Positions 8,396 through 16,866 are shown, numbered from the stretch's first letter. The stretch: DNA of 64,000 nucleotides from Pseudovibrio sp. Alg231-02 (GCF_900143565.1 NZ_FREX01000003.1:1-64000); one strand, 5' to 3'. Numbers and translations: made by a program. The notes: generated by a model from the letters alone, not told the origin.

Positions 8396-8501
8396 ACTTT
8401 ATCCCGGATCGTTTTGCGAACCGCTGATGGTCGACGCGCGTGTGCGCTTGACTTTTGCCTCAGGATTCGACAATCAATGTAACGTTATAACGTTACATTG
8501 A
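8370..8501 (+). CDS. Possible 43-aa ORF overlapping the leader and ending in the palindrome
   Basis: The ATG at 8370 is preceded by GGAGG seven bases upstream. The frame runs 43 codons (MLPVSSRLKLYPGSFCEPLM...) and its stop codon lies inside the 30-bp palindrome at 8473-8502. I recognise no family. Together with the ORFs at 8300 and 8537 it would form a chain of short translated units leading from the riboswitch to the ABC ATPase. Coding status is uncertain. Confidence 0.25.
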   Translation: MLPVSSRLKLYPGSFCEPLMVDARVRLTFASGFDNQCNVITLH

Positions 8502-8502
8502 T
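8473..8502. promoter_or_regulatory. Perfect 30-bp palindrome, Zur-like operator
   Basis: Both strands read identically across 30 bases. The centre is GTTATAAC and the inner 20 bases are TGTAACGTTATAACGTTACA. As I recall them, Zur (zinc uptake regulator) sites of alphaproteobacteria look like TGTAATGTTATAACATTACA; the present site differs at one symmetric pair of positions. It lies between the cobalamin riboswitch and the ABC genes and could be the operator of a second, internal promoter. It could alternatively act as an RNA hairpin. No T run follows, so it is not a standard terminator. Confidence 0.6.
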
Positions 8503-8536
8503 GATGTGTAGTGTTTCACTCAGGTGGGTTGGTACG

Positions 8537-8617
8537 ATGCTTGATCCTGTTTCTCATCATTTAGGCACCTTTGGTTGCCCGATTGAGGCTGAGCTGCGCA
8601 CGGGTGCTTTGGCATGA
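8537..8617 (+). CDS. 26-aa ORF translationally coupled to the ABC ATPase
   Basis: ATG 8537 has AGGTGGG eight bases upstream, and the frame ends in the ATGA overlap that is also the start of the ATPase gene at 8614. The peptide MLDPVSHHLGTFGCPIEAEL... contains two adjacent His and one Cys, which may or may not mean metal binding. The ATPase start has no good SD of its own, so the short ORF probably delivers ribosomes to it. No family is recognised. Confidence 0.45.
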   Translation: MLDPVSHHLGTFGCPIEAELRTGALA

Positions 8618-9396
8618 GCGCGGCTTTTGTTTCTGTGTGCGATGTTTCGTGGGCGCCTGATCGGAAGAGTTCGTTGGTGTTACAGCCACTGAGTTTTGAG
8701 TTGGCTGCGGGGCAAGTGCTTGGCGTGGTTGGCGCGAACGGGGCTGGCAAGTCTACGCTGTTGCGGCTGCTCTATCGGTTCAACAAGCCGATGAGCGGAC
8801 GGATTTGTGTTGGCGGCGATGACATCTGGTCCCTCTCCGCCAAAGTGACGGCGCAGCGGGTGGCGGCGGTGTTGCAAGAGCAGCCAACGGACTTTGCGCT
8901 GAAGGTGCGTGAGATCGTGGGGCTGGGGCGCACGCCTTATCGCAGCGGTCTGGCGGCATATGGCGAACGCGACCGGCAGGTGGTGGACCGTGCTATCCGC
9001 GCTTTGCAGCTGGATGGGCTGGCCGGACGGTTGTTTGGCACGCTTTCTGGCGGGGAGCGGCAGCGGGTGATGGTGGCGCGGGCACTGGCGCAGGAGCCAG
9101 AGCTGCTCATTTTGGATGAGCCGACCAACCATCTCGACATTCGCCATCAGCTGGAAATTCTGAAGCTCATTGAAGAGCTGGATCTGACAATCATCACCAG
9201 TCTGCATGACCTGAACATGGCGGCTGAGGTGTGTGACCAGATCCTGTTGCTGGACCACGGGCAGATGCTTGGCTTTGGGGCGCCGGAGCAAATCCTCTCC
9301 CCCGCTTTGGTTTCCAAGGCTTTTCAGGTGCGTACAACGCGCGATCAGCTGGTGGCCGGACAACACTCTCTTCTGACATTCGACCTTCATTCTTAA
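8614..9396 (+). CDS. FecE/BtuD-type ABC transporter ATP-binding protein
   Basis: This 260-residue ATPase belongs to an importer of the iron-siderophore/cobalamin class. It shows Walker A GANGAGKST (about 40-48), the Q-loop region AAVLQEQPTDF, the signature LSGGERQR, Walker B LLILDEPTNHLD and the H-loop SLHDLN. It lies 12 bases before the binding protein and starts inside the stop of a 26-aa ORF. The upstream cobalamin riboswitch suggests a corrinoid, cobalt or tetrapyrrole-like cargo. FecCD-family importers also carry Fe-siderophores and haem, so the substrate stays open. Confidence 0.9.
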   Translation: MSAAFVSVCDVSWAPDRKSSLVLQPLSFELAAGQVLGVVGANGAGKSTLLRLLYRFNKPMSGRICVGGDDIWSLSAKVTAQRVAAVLQEQPTDFALKVREIVGLGRTPYRSGLAAYGERDRQVVDRAIRALQLDGLAGRLFGTLSGGERQRVMVARALAQEPELLILDEPTNHLDIRHQLEILKLIEELDLTIITSLHDLNMAAEVCDQILLLDHGQMLGFGAPEQILSPALVSKAFQVRTTRDQLVAGQHSLLTFDLHS

Positions 9397-9408
9397 GGGT
9401 ACTTTTTC

Positions 9409-10347
9409 ATGAAAAAACTTGGTTTGGCGCTGGCTGTGGCGCTGCTTTCCTCTTCTGCTGCGCTGGCAGACGTTTCCGTCAAGAGCTGTAACCGCACTGT
9501 CGAATTTGATGGCGTGCCGCAGCGGGCGATTTCCAACGACTCCAACCTCACCGAAATGATGCTGGCGCTTGAGCTGCAGGACAACATGGTGGGCTACACC
9601 GGCGTTTCTGGCTGGAAGACGCTGGATGAAGAGCTGACAGATAAAGTGGCCGTGCTGCCGGAGCTTTCTCCGAAATATCCAAGCAAAGAAGTGCTGATCG
9701 GAGCTGATGCGGACTTCTACTTCGCAGGCTGGAACTACGGCATGAGGGTTGGCGGTGAGGTGACGCCGGAGACGCTGGAGCCGTTCGGCATCAAGGTGTA
9801 CGAGCTGACCGAGAGCTGCATCCATATTGGTGAGAAGCCTAAGGTTTCCATGGATGACATGTACAATGATCTGTTGAACCTTGGCCGCATCTTTGATGTT
9901 GAAGAGCGGGCGGAAGCGTTGGTGCAGTCCTACCGCGATGATCTTGCGCAGTTCAAGGCCGGCCTGACCGCTGGCGATACGCCGCTGCGCGTCTTCGTGT
10001 TTGACAGTGGTGAGGATTCTCCGTTTACAGCGGGCCGCTATGCCATGCCGACGGCTATGATTGAGGCTGCTGGCGGCACCAACGTGATGGATACTCTGGA
10101 AAAGAGCTGGGCGCGGGTGAACTGGGAGGCTGTTGTTGAGGCTAATCCAGAGATGATCGTGATTGTGAATTACGGCGAGGTGACTGCTGAGCAGAAGCGT
10201 GAGTTCATGCTCAACAACCCAGCCTTTGCGGATATGGATGCGGTGAAGAACGACCGGTTCGTGACGCTGGAATATGCTGAGGCCACACCGGGGCCGCGCA
10301 ACATCAAAGCGATCAAGAAACTCGCAGCGGCATTCTGGGGGAACTAA
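9409..10347 (+). CDS. Periplasmic substrate-binding protein of FecCD-type importer
   Basis: This 312-residue class III (helical-backbone) binding protein has a Sec signal peptide (MKKLGLALAVALLSSSAALA). The mature protein has the two-lobe pattern, with FDGVPQRAISNDSNLTEMML at the start of lobe 1 and the ligand-proximal segment YFAGWNYGMRVGGEVTPETL. That segment resembles binding proteins labelled F420-0-like in the TIGRFAM collection, and differs from E. coli BtuF. Alphaproteobacteria are not classical F420 users, so the label is probably only homology. It would deliver cargo to the permease at 10350. Confidence 0.85.
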   Translation: MKKLGLALAVALLSSSAALADVSVKSCNRTVEFDGVPQRAISNDSNLTEMMLALELQDNMVGYTGVSGWKTLDEELTDKVAVLPELSPKYPSKEVLIGADADFYFAGWNYGMRVGGEVTPETLEPFGIKVYELTESCIHIGEKPKVSMDDMYNDLLNLGRIFDVEERAEALVQSYRDDLAQFKAGLTAGDTPLRVFVFDSGEDSPFTAGRYAMPTAMIEAAGGTNVMDTLEKSWARVNWEAVVEANPEMIVIVNYGEVTAEQKREFMLNNPAFADMDAVKNDRFVTLEYAEATPGPRNIKAIKKLAAAFWGN

Positions 10348-10349
10348 GA

Positions 10350-11405
10350 ATGAGCGAAGGAACCGGCGTTGTTGCTGCCCCCAAAGGGGGCTCCTCTCAT
10401 CATATGCTGCAGATCATCTGCGTGGGATTGGCTGCGCTGGTTCTTTCTGTCTGCCTTGCGGTCTCCGTTGGGGCGGTTTCCATTTCCATGGAGACTGTAT
10501 GGGGTGTTCTTGCCAACAAACTGGTGCCGGGGGCGGTTGAGCCGAGCTGGTCGCTGGGGCGGGAGAGTATTCTTTGGGAGATCCGCCTGCCCCGTGCGCT
10601 GCTGGCGATTATGGTGGGGGCTGGCCTTTCCATCGTGGGGGCTTGCCTTCAGTCCGTCACCCGCAACCCTTTGGCTGATCCGCATTTGATCGGTATTTCA
10701 GCTGGTGGTGCGTTTGGTGCTGTACTGGCGCTGCTGCATACCGGGTTGTTTCTGGGGATGCTCACCGTGCCATTGCTGGCGTTTCTGGGTGCTCTTGGGG
10801 CAACGCTGCTGGTGATTGGGGTGGCGAAGTTTACAAGCGCGACCAGTGCAGATCGGCTGGTGCTGACCGGTGTGGCGGTGAGCTTTGTGCTGATGGCAGG
10901 CGCGAACATTCTCATCTTTTTGGCAGACCCGCGGGCAACGCACAGTGTGGTTTACTGGATGTTGGGTGGGTTAGGTCTGGCACAGTGGGGACACCTTATC
11001 TATCCGTTGGTGGTGCTGGTCCTTTGCGGGGTCTGGCTGTGGCTGCGGGCCGGACACTTCAACGCCATGACCATTGGCGATGAGACAGCGACCACGCTTG
11101 GCATTTCCGTTGGCGCATTCCGGCTGGAGACCTTTGTCATTGGGGCACTGATTACCGGTGTTATGGTGGCGTTCTCGGGTATGATCGGGTTTGTGGGGCT
11201 TATGGTGCCTCATATTGTGCGGTTGTTTGTGGGTGGTGATTATCGGCGCCTGATCCCGGTCTCAGCATTGTTCGGGGCAATCTTTTTGTTGCTGGCGGAT
11301 GTGGCTGCACGGACACTGATGAAGCCGGAGGACATGCCGATTGGCATTATCACCGGGCTTGTTGGTGGGGTCTTCTTTATCTGGTTATTGAGAGAAAAGC
11401 GGTAG
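10350..11405 (+). CDS. FecCD-family ABC transporter permease
   Basis: This is a 351-residue inner-membrane permease with about ten helices. It shows FecCD landmarks: RLPRALLAIMVGAGLSIVGA, then SVTRNPLADPHLIGISAGGA, and GMIGFVGLMVPHIVRLFVGG, whose last part is the coupling helix that contacts the ATPase. It starts two bases after the binding-protein stop, so the three genes form one operon. The tail ends IITGLVGGVFFIWLLREKR. With the upstream ATPase this is a complete importer. An outer-membrane TonB-dependent receptor would be expected but is not in the window. Confidence 0.92.
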   Translation: MSEGTGVVAAPKGGSSHHMLQIICVGLAALVLSVCLAVSVGAVSISMETVWGVLANKLVPGAVEPSWSLGRESILWEIRLPRALLAIMVGAGLSIVGACLQSVTRNPLADPHLIGISAGGAFGAVLALLHTGLFLGMLTVPLLAFLGALGATLLVIGVAKFTSATSADRLVLTGVAVSFVLMAGANILIFLADPRATHSVVYWMLGGLGLAQWGHLIYPLVVLVLCGVWLWLRAGHFNAMTIGDETATTLGISVGAFRLETFVIGALITGVMVAFSGMIGFVGLMVPHIVRLFVGGDYRRLIPVSALFGAIFLLLADVAARTLMKPEDMPIGIITGLVGGVFFIWLLREKR

Positions 11406-11662
11406 GTCTGCCGTTTTTCAAGCACTCCGGCATCTCGTAGTTGCTGTGATATGAGCTTGTGCTTGCCGTCATCACGACACAGTTTTTTCGCGTTAGACTC
11501 ATACAAGGCCCATCTGGCAGCATGGCAGAAACACGGATTTTGAAAGGTATTTACCTTTATTCCGGTTGGTTTCGGCTGCTTTTAATTATGGTTTTGTCGC
11601 ATATTCCTAGGCGTTGATCAGAGGTCTTGTTCGGGAACATGTGTTTGATGCGGAGTACGTGA

Positions 11663-12370
11663 ATGACATCTCGGTTGTATAGCGATTTTGCCGAGCAGTA
11701 TGATGAGGCCATTCAGGAGAACATCTACAACGCTCTTTTAGAGCGCCCCACCCTGCTTGGCATGCTGCCGCCGCTGCAAGGGCTGAAGGTGCTGGATCTT
11801 GGGTGCGGCCCCGGCGTGTATGCGCAGTTTCTCTATGATCACGGTGCCGATGTGACCTGCATTGATGAATCCGAGCAGATGCTGAAGCTGGTGAAAGAGA
11901 AGCTGGACGACAACGTCAAGTGCTACACCTCTGACTTGTCTAATGGGTTGCCGGAAAAACTGGAAGGCACGTTTGATATCGTGATCTGTCCGTTGATGAT
12001 CCATTACGTCGAAGACCTGAACAAGCTTTTCAGAGACATCGGAAACGTGTTGAAGCCGGGTGGTTACTTCGTTTTCTCAACCCATCATCCGCTGGTGGAT
12101 GCACAGTGCTCTCCAAGCGGTAGTTATCTGCGTCAGGAACATGTGACGGAGGAATGGAACACCATTGGTATGCCGGTGAAGGTGAGTTTTTATCGCCGCC
12201 CACTCTCCATGCTGTTTGGGTGGCTCTCAGCTGCCGGAATGTGTGTTGTGGACCTGCGCGAAGGGATGCCAGCTGCCGAGATGAAAGAAAAATCTCCAAT
12301 CCACTATGAGAAGCTGCAGAAGAACCCGAGCTTCATCTTCTTCAAATGCCAGAGCCACTGCAGCAAGTAG
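11663..12370 (+). CDS. Class I SAM-dependent methyltransferase
   Basis: This 235-residue Rossmann methyltransferase has motif I DLGCGPG (about 45-51), the acidic loop VTCIDESEQML, motif II around FDIVICPLMIHYVED, and the post-motif VLKPGGYFVFSTHHP. The enzyme class is clear but the substrate is not. It lies 257 bases downstream of the ABC permease on the same strand. It may be co-transcribed and modify the imported compound, or it may be unrelated. Two stem-loops follow at 12392-12453. Confidence 0.88.
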   Translation: MTSRLYSDFAEQYDEAIQENIYNALLERPTLLGMLPPLQGLKVLDLGCGPGVYAQFLYDHGADVTCIDESEQMLKLVKEKLDDNVKCYTSDLSNGLPEKLEGTFDIVICPLMIHYVEDLNKLFRDIGNVLKPGGYFVFSTHHPLVDAQCSPSGSYLRQEHVTEEWNTIGMPVKVSFYRRPLSMLFGWLSAAGMCVVDLREGMPAAEMKEKSPIHYEKLQKNPSFIFFKCQSHCSK

Positions 12371-12391
12371 ACTGCCCTCCTGACCCGCTTC

Positions 12392-12453
12392 AGACTCACT
12401 GGCTACTTACAGTTTTGTGAGTCTCAAGGTTTCTGCGGTTTATCTCCCGCAGA
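12392..12453 (+). terminator. Two stem-loops after the methyltransferase gene
   Basis: The first hairpin pairs AGACTCAC (12392-12399) with GTGAGTCT (12417-12424). The second pairs TCTGCGG (12432-12438) with CCGCAGA (12447-12453). No long T run follows, so a factor-independent terminator is only possible. They lie between convergent genes. Confidence 0.4.
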
Positions 12454-12546
12454 GTCAGTGCGCTGTGTGAAGTCGGGTAGATTCATGAGTCATTTCAAGG
12501 GGATATTGACTCTGCGAAACTCACAGGCGTGTTAGTTGCCTCTGAG

Positions 12547-13038
12547 TCAATTCTCAGCATCGGTGAATGTGGAATAAATGCTTCTGAAGCGCTCGTAGCG
12601 AGCCTTGTTGGCGCCCATATCGTTGTAGCCAACGCGGGATTGAGAGCGGTAGTGCACGACGCCTGCCTCTTCATCGATCCAGAGCTCTACATCGTCGTTG
12701 TAACCCATGCTTGAGCTTGTGAAGACGGCGTGGAGGTATGATCCTTCCACCTTGCTGATCTTGTTCTTGCCCATCTCCTGCAAGGTGTTGGTGAGAGCTG
12801 CCTGTGTGATCTCAAAGGAGGAGAGCATGGGCAGAGGCTCCACACGGCGGGCTGTGTCTTCTGTTTGAGAAGAGACGGCATTGGGGGAGTTGGGCAGAGC
12901 CGCAAACTGACCATCTTGCACGCCAACATAATCCGGTACTCTGGAGTTTTGCCAGATAAGTTTTACAGTGACGCCAACCACAAGCGCAACCAGAAGAATT
13001 GCAATAACAGCCATTTTAGAAAGACCTTTGAATATCAT
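12547..13038 (-). CDS. DUF1499 domain-containing membrane-anchored protein
   Basis: This protein of about 163 residues has one N-terminal transmembrane segment (MAVIAILLVALVVGVTVKLI) followed by a DUF1499 domain. Its recognisable pieces are FAALPNSPNAVSSQ, YLHAVFTSSSMGYNDDVELWID and VVHYRSQSRVGYNDMGANKA. The start at 13038 removes a 56-residue N-terminal extension that shows no conserved features. DUF1499 proteins are of unknown biochemical role. It is convergent with the methyltransferase gene. Confidence 0.85.
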   Translation of the reverse strand: MIFKGLSKMAVIAILLVALVVGVTVKLIWQNSRVPDYVGVQDGQFAALPNSPNAVSSQTEDTARRVEPLPMLSSFEITQAALTNTLQEMGKNKISKVEGSYLHAVFTSSSMGYNDDVELWIDEEAGVVHYRSQSRVGYNDMGANKARYERFRSIYSTFTDAEN

Positions 13039-13320
13039 CGTTCCCGAATTTCCCACTTGCACAAAGCATAACTCATTCAGAGGTTGCGGGCGAAATGAAA
13101 TTCTAGTGTTTAGAGTGCGACACAATCTGTTGGCATCTCTTACAGGTTTGCATCTGAGATCAGATGGGCTGCTCTGCAACTCTGAACATGTCATCAGAAA
13201 CAACAAAGGCGGAGCTGAGGGTTAATCCAAGCGCCGCCTTAGAATGCTCAATCACGACTGACTTGCAAGTGCTCCCAGCCTCAAAGATATGATCTGGTGA
13301 GCAAGTGTTTAAATGTTGAC

Positions 13321-13656
13321 TTAGTCAATCACGCCCTGCTCGCGCGCTTCGGCGATGAGCTCAGAGCAATATTTTTCACGAGCGGCAGGATCTTCGATTT
13401 TCTGAACAACTTGCTCATGCACCATAGACATCATGACGACACTCATAACAAACCCTTCATCTTCACTCTTGATTTCGTCGAGCAGTGCTTTGCCCCTTGC
13501 ATCAGGAATAATGAGTCCGCAGCTTTTTTCTGCTCCAATGAAGCTCGCGATGGTGGCGTGCTTGATCATTGCATCTTTAATAGGGCCAGCAAAGGCAGAC
13601 TGTGTAGAAGCACTAAGCAGAAGTGCAGCTGCGAGGCATTTGAGAGTGGTTTTCAT
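13321..13656 (-). CDS. Small secreted protein of unknown function
   Basis: This 111-residue protein starts with a clear Sec signal peptide (MKTTLKCLAAALLLSASTQS, cleavage near AFA-GP). The mature part of about 88 residues is mostly helical by composition and has two Cys (SCGLI and KYCSEL) that could form a disulfide in the periplasm. I recognise no domain. Its upstream region (13657-14107) is distinctly AT-rich. Confidence 0.65.
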   Translation of the reverse strand: MKTTLKCLAAALLLSASTQSAFAGPIKDAMIKHATIASFIGAEKSCGLIIPDARGKALLDEIKSEDEGFVMSVVMMSMVHEQVVQKIEDPAAREKYCSELIAEAREQGVID

Positions 13657-14107
13657 AATATTTAGTTCCAGATGAATTTGGATATATCGCCACTACACAT
13701 CAACATGTGCAGCATTTTAATAAATATGAGATTCAAAACACTCTGTCGACGTAAACTCATCGCGAACTAATTGATAAATTTTGCTTTTTGCCATTTGTAA
13801 TTCATGAGTAAAATCAAATAGACACATTAAATGTGACTACAAAACACTCATAAATTGCTTAGAATTTCTAATGCAATCTAAATTTCAGCGCTAACTAGCA
13901 AGCAAACTGCTACTTCCTAGTTGGCTGTAACACCTCGCGTTTTGCAAGATGAACGCATAATTAAGGCTATAGCCCCTCAAAACGGCTATATTGGTGCCAT
14001 AAAACTTGACGATTTTGCAATTTCGCTCTTAATTGCCCTTTTAATAGCAAAATTGCTGCTTAAATCTCTCAGGTCGGGAGAAAAGCAACAAAAGGAAGCC
14101 TTTGCAG
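13657..14107. other. AT-rich intergenic region
   Basis: These roughly 450 bases separate the small secreted protein (leftward) from yciB (rightward). Base composition is clearly more AT-rich than the neighbours. A 13-base palindrome, CACATTAAATGTG, lies at 13823-13835. A frame from TTG 13921 to 14139 has a hydrophobic stretch, but it lacks an SD and overlaps yciB, so I do not call it. Promoters for both flanking genes must lie here. Confidence 0.5.
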
Positions 14108-14746
14108 ATGAATTCAGAACGCTCTACGCAGACAACTGAGCGCCAAGACGTTTCGCCACTTTTGAAACTGGCCCTTGAGCTCGGTCCATTGGGCGTTTTC
14201 TTCATCGCCAACTCCAGAGGCGCACAGCTTGCCGAGATGTTTCCTGCATTGGGTGCTCTTGGTCAGCCGATCTTTATTGCAACAGCTGCCTTTATGGTGG
14301 CAATCACCATCTCCCTCACCGTGTCCTACATCCTCACCCGTCATCTGCCCGTGATGCCGGTGGTGTCTGGTGGTGTGGTGCTCGTGTTTGGCGCACTGAC
14401 GCTGTATTTGCAGGATGATCTGTTCATCAAACTCAAACCAACCATCGTGAACACCCTATTCGGTTCCATTCTGCTGGGTGGGCTGTTCTTCGGTAAGTCT
14501 CTGCTGGGCTATGTGTTTGACAGCGCGTTCAAGCTGGATGCGGAAGGCTGGCGCAAGCTGACTATGCGCTGGGGTCTGTTCTTCTTTGTGTTGGCGCTGA
14601 TCAATGAGTTTGTCTGGCGCAACTTCTCAACGGACTTCTGGGTGGACTTCAAGGTCTTTGGTTTCATGCCAATCACCATGGTCTTCACCATGATGCAGCT
14701 TCCGTTGATCCAGAAACACAGCTTAGAGAGCGAAGAGAAGAGCTAA
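14108..14746 (+). CDS. yciB: Inner membrane-spanning protein YciB (septation protein A family)
   Basis: This 212-residue polytopic protein of the YciB/IspZ family has five or six helices. The family hallmarks [12 protein letters not shown] and [20 protein letters not shown] are present, followed by the [17 protein letters not shown] tail. YciB is linked to envelope integrity and septation. ATG 14108 is preceded by AAGGAAG; a TTG two codons upstream is a weaker option. In many alphaproteobacteria this gene follows ftsY; here ftsY is at 53554 and is followed by a LysE exporter instead. A strong terminator follows. Confidence 0.92.
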   Translation: MNSERSTQTTERQDVSPLLKLALELGPLGVFFIANSRGAQLAEMFPALGALGQPIFIATAAFMVAITISLTVSYILTRHLPVMPVVSGGVVLVFGALTLYLQDDLFIKLKPTIVNTLFGSILLGGLFFGKSLLGYVFDSAFKLDAEGWRKLTMRWGLFFFVLALINEFVWRNFSTDFWVDFKVFGFMPITMVFTMMQLPLIQKHSLESEEKS

Positions 14747-14779
14747 AACTCTCTCACTTCCCCAAGTACAGACAAAATT

Positions 14780-14808
14780 AAAGCGCGGTTTGAGCCGCGC
14801 TTTTGTGT
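14780..14808 (+). terminator. Rho-independent terminator after yciB
   Basis: The stem AAGCGCGG / CCGCGCTT (14781-14788 with 14795-14802) has loop TTTGAG and is followed by TTTTGTGTTTTTG. A-rich sequence on the other side allows it to serve the convergent regA gene as well. Confidence 0.85.
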
Positions 14809-14833
14809 TTTTGTAGCAATGAATGCCGCTGGA

Positions 14834-15379
14834 TTAGCGCGGTGCACGCTTTGCCAGGATCCGCTGGAGTGTTCTGCGGTGCATGTTCAGGCGACGGGCT
14901 GTCTCTGAAACGTTGCGGTCACACAGTTCGTAAACGCGCTGGATATGCTCCCAACGAACCCGGTCAGCAGACATTGGATTGTCTGGTGGTGGGGCTTTAT
15001 CGTTTGGACGGCGGGTCAGCGCTGCCAGAATATCATCAGCATCAGCTGGCTTTGCGAGATAGTCGATGGCACCAAGCTTTACTGCTGTTACAGCAGTTGC
15101 GATGTTGCCATAGCCGGTCAGGATGATTGCGCGCGCGTCCGGCTTTTTCATGCGGATGGCTTCAACCACGTCCAGACCGCTGCCATCTTCGAGGCGCATG
15201 TCTACGACAGCATAATCAGGTGCCTGTGCTGCAACTTTACTCAGCGCTTCTCTTACGCCGTCAGCGGTTTCCGTGTGAAACCCTCGTTTCTGCATCGCAC
15301 GTTCCAAGCGCTGCTGGAAAGCACGATCGTCATCAACGATTAGAAGGCGTCCAAGAGGTGCAACTTCTGGTTCTGTCAT
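14834..15379 (-). CDS. regA: Redox response regulator RegA/PrrA/ActR
   Basis: This is a 181-residue response regulator. The receiver has VDDDRAFQQRL, the phospho-acceptor in AVVDMRLEDGSGLD, and the conserved Lys in DYLAKP. A Pro-rich hinge (KAPPPDNP) leads to the Fis-type helix-turn-helix NVSETARRLNMHRRTLQRIL. That recognition helix is nearly invariant in RegA/PrrA/ActR proteins, which adjust photosynthesis, respiration, and carbon and nitrogen fixation genes to redox state. It lies 131 bases downstream of its kinase, regB, on the same strand. Confidence 0.95.
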   Translation of the reverse strand: MTEPEVAPLGRLLIVDDDRAFQQRLERAMQKRGFHTETADGVREALSKVAAQAPDYAVVDMRLEDGSGLDVVEAIRMKKPDARAIILTGYGNIATAVTAVKLGAIDYLAKPADADDILAALTRRPNDKAPPPDNPMSADRVRWEHIQRVYELCDRNVSETARRLNMHRRTLQRILAKRAPR

Positions 15380-15510
15380 TTTGCAGGTCCGATTAATCTA
15401 CGGTATTCACAGGACACTTTAGTATATTTTTCAGTTAAGGGAAGTTCCCATGGGCTTTTATAGCCAGATTTCGCTAAAGTATTTTTACTAGGATACCTAG
15501 AGATTTACTC

Positions 15511-16866
15511 TCAGGATTCTGGAGTTTGCGCTCCTTGATCCATAGTTTCACGTAGCCAGCGTATATGAACCAAAGCTCCGTGGTCAGGATCTTTTCGATT
15601 ATGAAAATTCACTCTTCCACCAGAGCGCTCCAGCAATGTTTTGGCAATGAAGAAGCCAAGACCCAAGCCACCGCCTGACTGGCGTTCTGCTTCGTCGTCA
15701 AATTCTTCTTCACCATCCTCTGAAATTGCAGGTGCAGAGCGTTTGGAAACATAGGGTTCGCCCATTCTGGCAAGCACGTCCGGCGCAAAGCCTGGGCCGT
15801 CATCCAGAATGAAGATTTCGACGTGCTTATCATCCCACTTTGCTTCGAAAAGAACGGTGGTTTCTGCGAAGTCTACCGCGTTTTCGAGCAGGTTGCCGAG
15901 GCCATAGCTGATGGCAGCATCACGGACGCCGACGGGTTCTGGTCCAACACCTTCGGCCTTGATATTGATTTCAATGCCGAGGCCTCGGTGCGGCTCAGAT
16001 ACATCTGCCAGCAACAGCGAAATCGGCATGCGCTGGAACACCTGATCAGCATCACTGGACAGGCTTGTGAGCTTCTTCAGAATCTCACGACAACGCGCGG
16101 CCTGAGAATAAACCAGCTCAGCATCTTCACGCAGTGGGTCGCCCTTCTCAAACTCAGTGGAGAGTTCTTTGGCCGTCAGATAGATGGTGCCCAGCGGTGT
16201 GCCGAGTTCGTGCGCGGCAGCTGTTGCAAGGCCGTCCAGCGCGGACAGGTGCTTCTGGTGCGCCAGAACCATGTCACTGGCTGCCAATGCATTGGAGAGC
16301 TGGCGAGCTTCTTCTGCAACCCGCAAAGAGTATGTTGCCATGAAGAACATAGAGCACATGAGCGAGAACCAGACGCCGACAAGGTAGAGCGGCGGCAGAT
16401 CAATCTGCGTGCCATCATACCATGGCAGCGGCATATGGAATGCGGTGAGCAGCGTGACAACTGCACCGGCCAGCGCGCCGAGAATGATGGTGTTGCGGGA
16501 AGAGAGCGCGGTTGCAGAGACGACAACAGGTGCAAGAATGAGGAAACAGAACGGGTTGCCCAGACCACCTGTGAGGTAGAACAGGCCACCGAGCTGAATG
16601 ATATCGTAGGCCAGCTGAGCTGCTGCTGCATTTTTGGAAATGCGCGTGCTTGATGGCCAGCGAATTTTGAGAATGACATTGAGCCATGCGGATGCGGCCA
16701 CCAAAACGTAGCTGTAACCGATGGGCAGCGGGAAGTTGAGCAGATAGTGCACCACAAGCAAAGAGACAGTTTGTCCTGCCACTGCCAACCAACGCAGGCG
16801 CACAAGCGTATCCAGCTTGATCTGCGGGTCTAACAGTCGCGACTGCCCTTCCGGTGTGCTCATCAT
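15511..16866 (-). CDS. regB: Redox sensor histidine kinase RegB/PrrB/ActS
   Basis: This is a 451-residue sensor kinase with about six N-terminal helices. The quinone/redox signature GGLGNPFCFLILAPV lies between them, near residue 100. The H-box is AAAHELGTPLGTI, with the phosphorylated His near 218. Shortly after it, QAARCREIL holds the redox-active cysteine known from RegB. The ATPase has a DDGPGF motif and a GGGLGLGFFIAKTLLERSGG box, preceded by an acidic insert (EDGEEEFDDEAERQ). It phosphorylates RegA, encoded just downstream. It diverges from secB. Confidence 0.94.
   Translation of the reverse strand: MMSTPEGQSRLLDPQIKLDTLVRLRWLAVAGQTVSLLVVHYLLNFPLPIGYSYVLVAASAWLNVILKIRWPSSTRISKNAAAAQLAYDIIQLGGLFYLTGGLGNPFCFLILAPVVVSATALSSRNTIILGALAGAVVTLLTAFHMPLPWYDGTQIDLPPLYLVGVWFSLMCSMFFMATYSLRVAEEARQLSNALAASDMVLAHQKHLSALDGLATAAAHELGTPLGTIYLTAKELSTEFEKGDPLREDAELVYSQAARCREILKKLTSLSSDADQVFQRMPISLLLADVSEPHRGLGIEINIKAEGVGPEPVGVRDAAISYGLGNLLENAVDFAETTVLFEAKWDDKHVEIFILDDGPGFAPDVLARMGEPYVSKRSAPAISEDGEEEFDDEAERQSGGGLGLGFFIAKTLLERSGGRVNFHNRKDPDHGALVHIRWLRETMDQGAQTPES

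Noticed and set aside
8680-9825. Long minus-strand open frame opposite the ABC ATPase and binding protein genes
   Set aside because: It is antisense to two clearly conserved genes. Its His/Gln/Arg-rich translation has no domain.
13921-14139. 72-codon frame with a hydrophobic stretch upstream of yciB
   Set aside because: It starts with TTG without an SD, overlaps the yciB start and its base composition follows the AT-rich gap.
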